Below are positions 5,878-7,072 of a stretch of 7,072 nucleotides of DNA, piece by piece. The notes beneath the pieces are model-generated. The model had not been told where the DNA came from and did not search any database. It saw nothing but the letters and a program-made list of their open reading frames with translations. Position numbers and translations under genes: made by a program. Numbering within the stretch: position 1 is the stretch's first letter; the number at the start of each line of letters is the position of its first letter. Source of the stretch: CAZPHU01 sp964419255 (GTDB lineage Bacteria > Fibrobacterota > Chitinivibrionia > Chitinivibrionales > CAYFVL01); contig CAYQOU010000112.1 of NCBI GenBank assembly GCA_964419255.1, forward strand, positions 1 through 7,072, given 5' to 3'.

Positions 5878-6876
5878 ATGAATGGTTTTATGATAATGAG
5901 ATGTTTTTTTCTGTGTATGATTGTGCTGATATATATATCAACGGATGCTGCAGATGATGCTTCCATCGGTTATTCGCTTCTTTTGCGCGGTGATGTTAGT
6001 GAGGCATCCGTATATATTGATAGAGCCTGGGAGCGTGATTCTTCGGAGGCATTACATCGTTTCCTGAAAGCCCGGATGCTTGCCGATGCGAAAGCCGCGG
6101 CTGTGCTGTATATGGGAGTTGCCGAGGATACGGACGCCCCGGATTCTCTGCGGGCGCATGCGTTTTTCATGCTGGGATCGCATTGCATGGTCTCAGGCGA
6201 TGAGGGGGGTGCCAGGGATTATTATTCCCGCGCAGCAGAGCGGCAGGCTGTGTTTCGCAGATCCGATCGTCTGGCGCAAGATCTGCTTGTTTTGGACCTG
6301 ACCGAAAAGGCCGCCGGCATATGGAAAAGAATGCTTGCCGGTACCGATTCAATTCCGGCATGCATCGGACTGGGGAAGGTCGCCCTGAAAAACGGCCAAC
6401 CGACAAGAGCACTGGAGTGGTTTACCAGGGCACTGGTTCATGCCGGAGAAGAAAATCGTTATCGTGCGCTTCTCGGAGCCTATGAGGCCAGCTGCTATGC
6501 GGAGGCGAAAACCAGAGCATCGACATACCGCAAACGAATTCGTCGCGAGTACCCTGATGGCATAGTTTCGCTGGACGATTGCGGAAGTGGTGAAGATGCC
6601 GGGGGCTTATCCGGTGATGATGCAATCTCAAACAACGGTAACGGCAAAACTTATACCCTTCAGGTCGGAGCGTTTGGAGTGCGGGAAAATGCACGGGGGT
6701 TAAGGGATCGGCTCAGCGAGTTGTTGTCGGACATCAGAATAGTCGAAGTGAAGCAGGGGAGTGTGACACTTCACAAGGTGCATGTCGGGAGGTTCTCCTC
6801 CGAGCAGCAGGCATTAGCGTTTGGAGAAAAAAAACTTCGCCACCGAGGCATTCATTTTCGCGTAATCGCTCAGTGA
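5878..6876 (+). CDS. secreted TPR-like protein with C-terminal SPOR domain
   Basis: A 332-residue protein when started at ATG 5878. In-frame alternatives are GTG 5872, ATG 5890 and ATG 5896; none has a clear Shine-Dalgarno, so the exact start is uncertain. The N-terminus (MIMRCFFLCMIVLIYIST, then DAAD) is a signal peptide. Residues about 28-210 are helical with TPR-like spacing (LLLRGDVSEASVYIDRAWE; HAFFMLGSHCMVSGDEGGAR; CIGLGKVALKNGQPTRALEW). A Gly/Asp/Asn-rich linker (about 235-257) leads to a SPOR domain at about 259-331, with YTLQVGAFGVRENARGLRDR at its front and HKVHVGRFSSEQQA in its second half. SPOR domains bind peptidoglycan stripped of stem peptides at division sites, and TPRs mediate protein contacts. 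A periplasmic cell-division or wall-remodelling role is inferred. It has its own promoter and its 3' end overlaps a convergent gene by 7 nt. Confidence 0.87.
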   Translation: MNGFMIMRCFFLCMIVLIYISTDAADDASIGYSLLLRGDVSEASVYIDRAWERDSSEALHRFLKARMLADAKAAAVLYMGVAEDTDAPDSLRAHAFFMLGSHCMVSGDEGGARDYYSRAAERQAVFRRSDRLAQDLLVLDLTEKAAGIWKRMLAGTDSIPACIGLGKVALKNGQPTRALEWFTRALVHAGEENRYRALLGAYEASCYAEAKTRASTYRKRIRREYPDGIVSLDDCGSGEDAGGLSGDDAISNNGNGKTYTLQVGAFGVRENARGLRDRLSELLSDIRIVEVKQGSVTLHKVHVGRFSSEQQALAFGEKKLRHRGIHFRVIAQ

Positions 6877-7072
6877 AGTGCACTGCTCCATACGTCGACC
6901 GTATGCGCTCCGCTGCCGATAAGATTGAGGCGGAATTTGAACTTCTCCCCGCTTTTGTGCCGCAGGATAATGATGCATTGCAGGTGTCCTTTCTTATGCA
7001 CTGTCCAGTGCCCCACGCGCACACTTTTGGTGTTTGGCTCGTTGCGCAGGATGATTTCCTTGATGAGCTTCT
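6870..7072 (-). CDS. 3' end of an unrecognised minus-strand gene (partial)
   Basis: The minus strand is open from the window edge to a TGA at 6870-6872, 66 complete codons, with no start inside the window. The peptide begins KLIKEIILRNEPNTKSVRVG, continues through GHWTVHKKGHLQCIIILRHK and a KFKFRLNLIGSG strand, and ends VDVWSSALH. Its even mix of charged and beta-branched residues and strand-like segments looks like true coding sequence, unlike the other two minus frames there. I do not recognise the family, and most of the protein lies outside the window. It converges on the SPOR gene with a 7-nt tail-to-tail overlap, leaving no room for a terminator between the two stops. Confidence 0.65.
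   Translation of the reverse strand, partial: KLIKEIILRNEPNTKSVRVGHWTVHKKGHLQCIIILRHKSGEKFKFRLNLIGSGAHTVDVWSSALH

Noticed and set aside
5556..5957. Plus-strand open frame of 133 codons before the SPOR gene
   Set aside because: Low-complexity Ser/Arg-rich product that crosses the repeat-like segment and the SPOR promoter, then overlaps the real signal peptide in another frame.
6734..7024. Minus-strand 96-codon open frame at the right edge
   Set aside because: Cys/Ser/Arg-rich shadow composition that overlaps the SPOR domain extensively. A neighbouring frame ending at 6870 gives a far more protein-like sequence.

Overview
The window looks like ordinary chromosome from a Gram-negative bacterium of roughly balanced GC content. 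Signs of a diderm are two lipoproteins with clear lipoboxes, a LapA-type inner-membrane protein and a SPOR-domain protein with an export signal. No marker pins down the phylum. The combination would suit a Fibrobacterota/Chitinivibrionia-like or related lineage, but that is a weak guess. I see no tRNA, rRNA, CRISPR array, intact transposase or phage gene.

Left part (1-3111, all minus strand). Read in the direction of transcription, the first gene is a GH26-family (mannanase-type) secreted lipoprotein (3111-2044). A 287-nt gap follows, then a lipoprotein of unknown function (1756-869). Its stop overlaps the start of a YaeI/YkuE-type metallophosphoesterase with a twin-arginine export signal (872-24) as ATGA, so these two are very likely co-translated.

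Divergent intergenic region (3112-3695, 584 nt). This gap separates the minus-strand GH26 gene from plus-strand miaB. It holds an extended -10 promoter for each side. Between the promoters lies an imperfect inverted repeat of about 153 nt centred on the 13-nt palindrome at 3361-3373. The miaB leader starts with a possible stem-loop. The long inverted repeat is the most unexplained structure in the window.

Right part (3696-6876, plus strand). miaB (tRNA ms2i6A methylthiotransferase) is followed after 1 nt by a LapA-domain protein with two membrane helices and a coiled coil. A gap of about 400 nt holds a small repeat-like segment and a perfect extended -10 promoter. Next is a secreted protein with helical, TPR-like repeats and a C-terminal SPOR domain, probably envelope or division related.

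Right edge. The 3' end of an unrecognised minus-strand gene enters the window (6870 to beyond 7072) and overlaps the end of the SPOR gene tail-to-tail by 7 nt. It is readable only as an open frame without a start inside the window.

The coding content is mostly housekeeping and cell-envelope functions. I did not find a convincing new multigene system. The items most worth checking are the long inverted repeat, the repeat-like segment at 5679-5824, the repeated use of extended -10 promoters without a recognisable -35, and the two unrecognised proteins.
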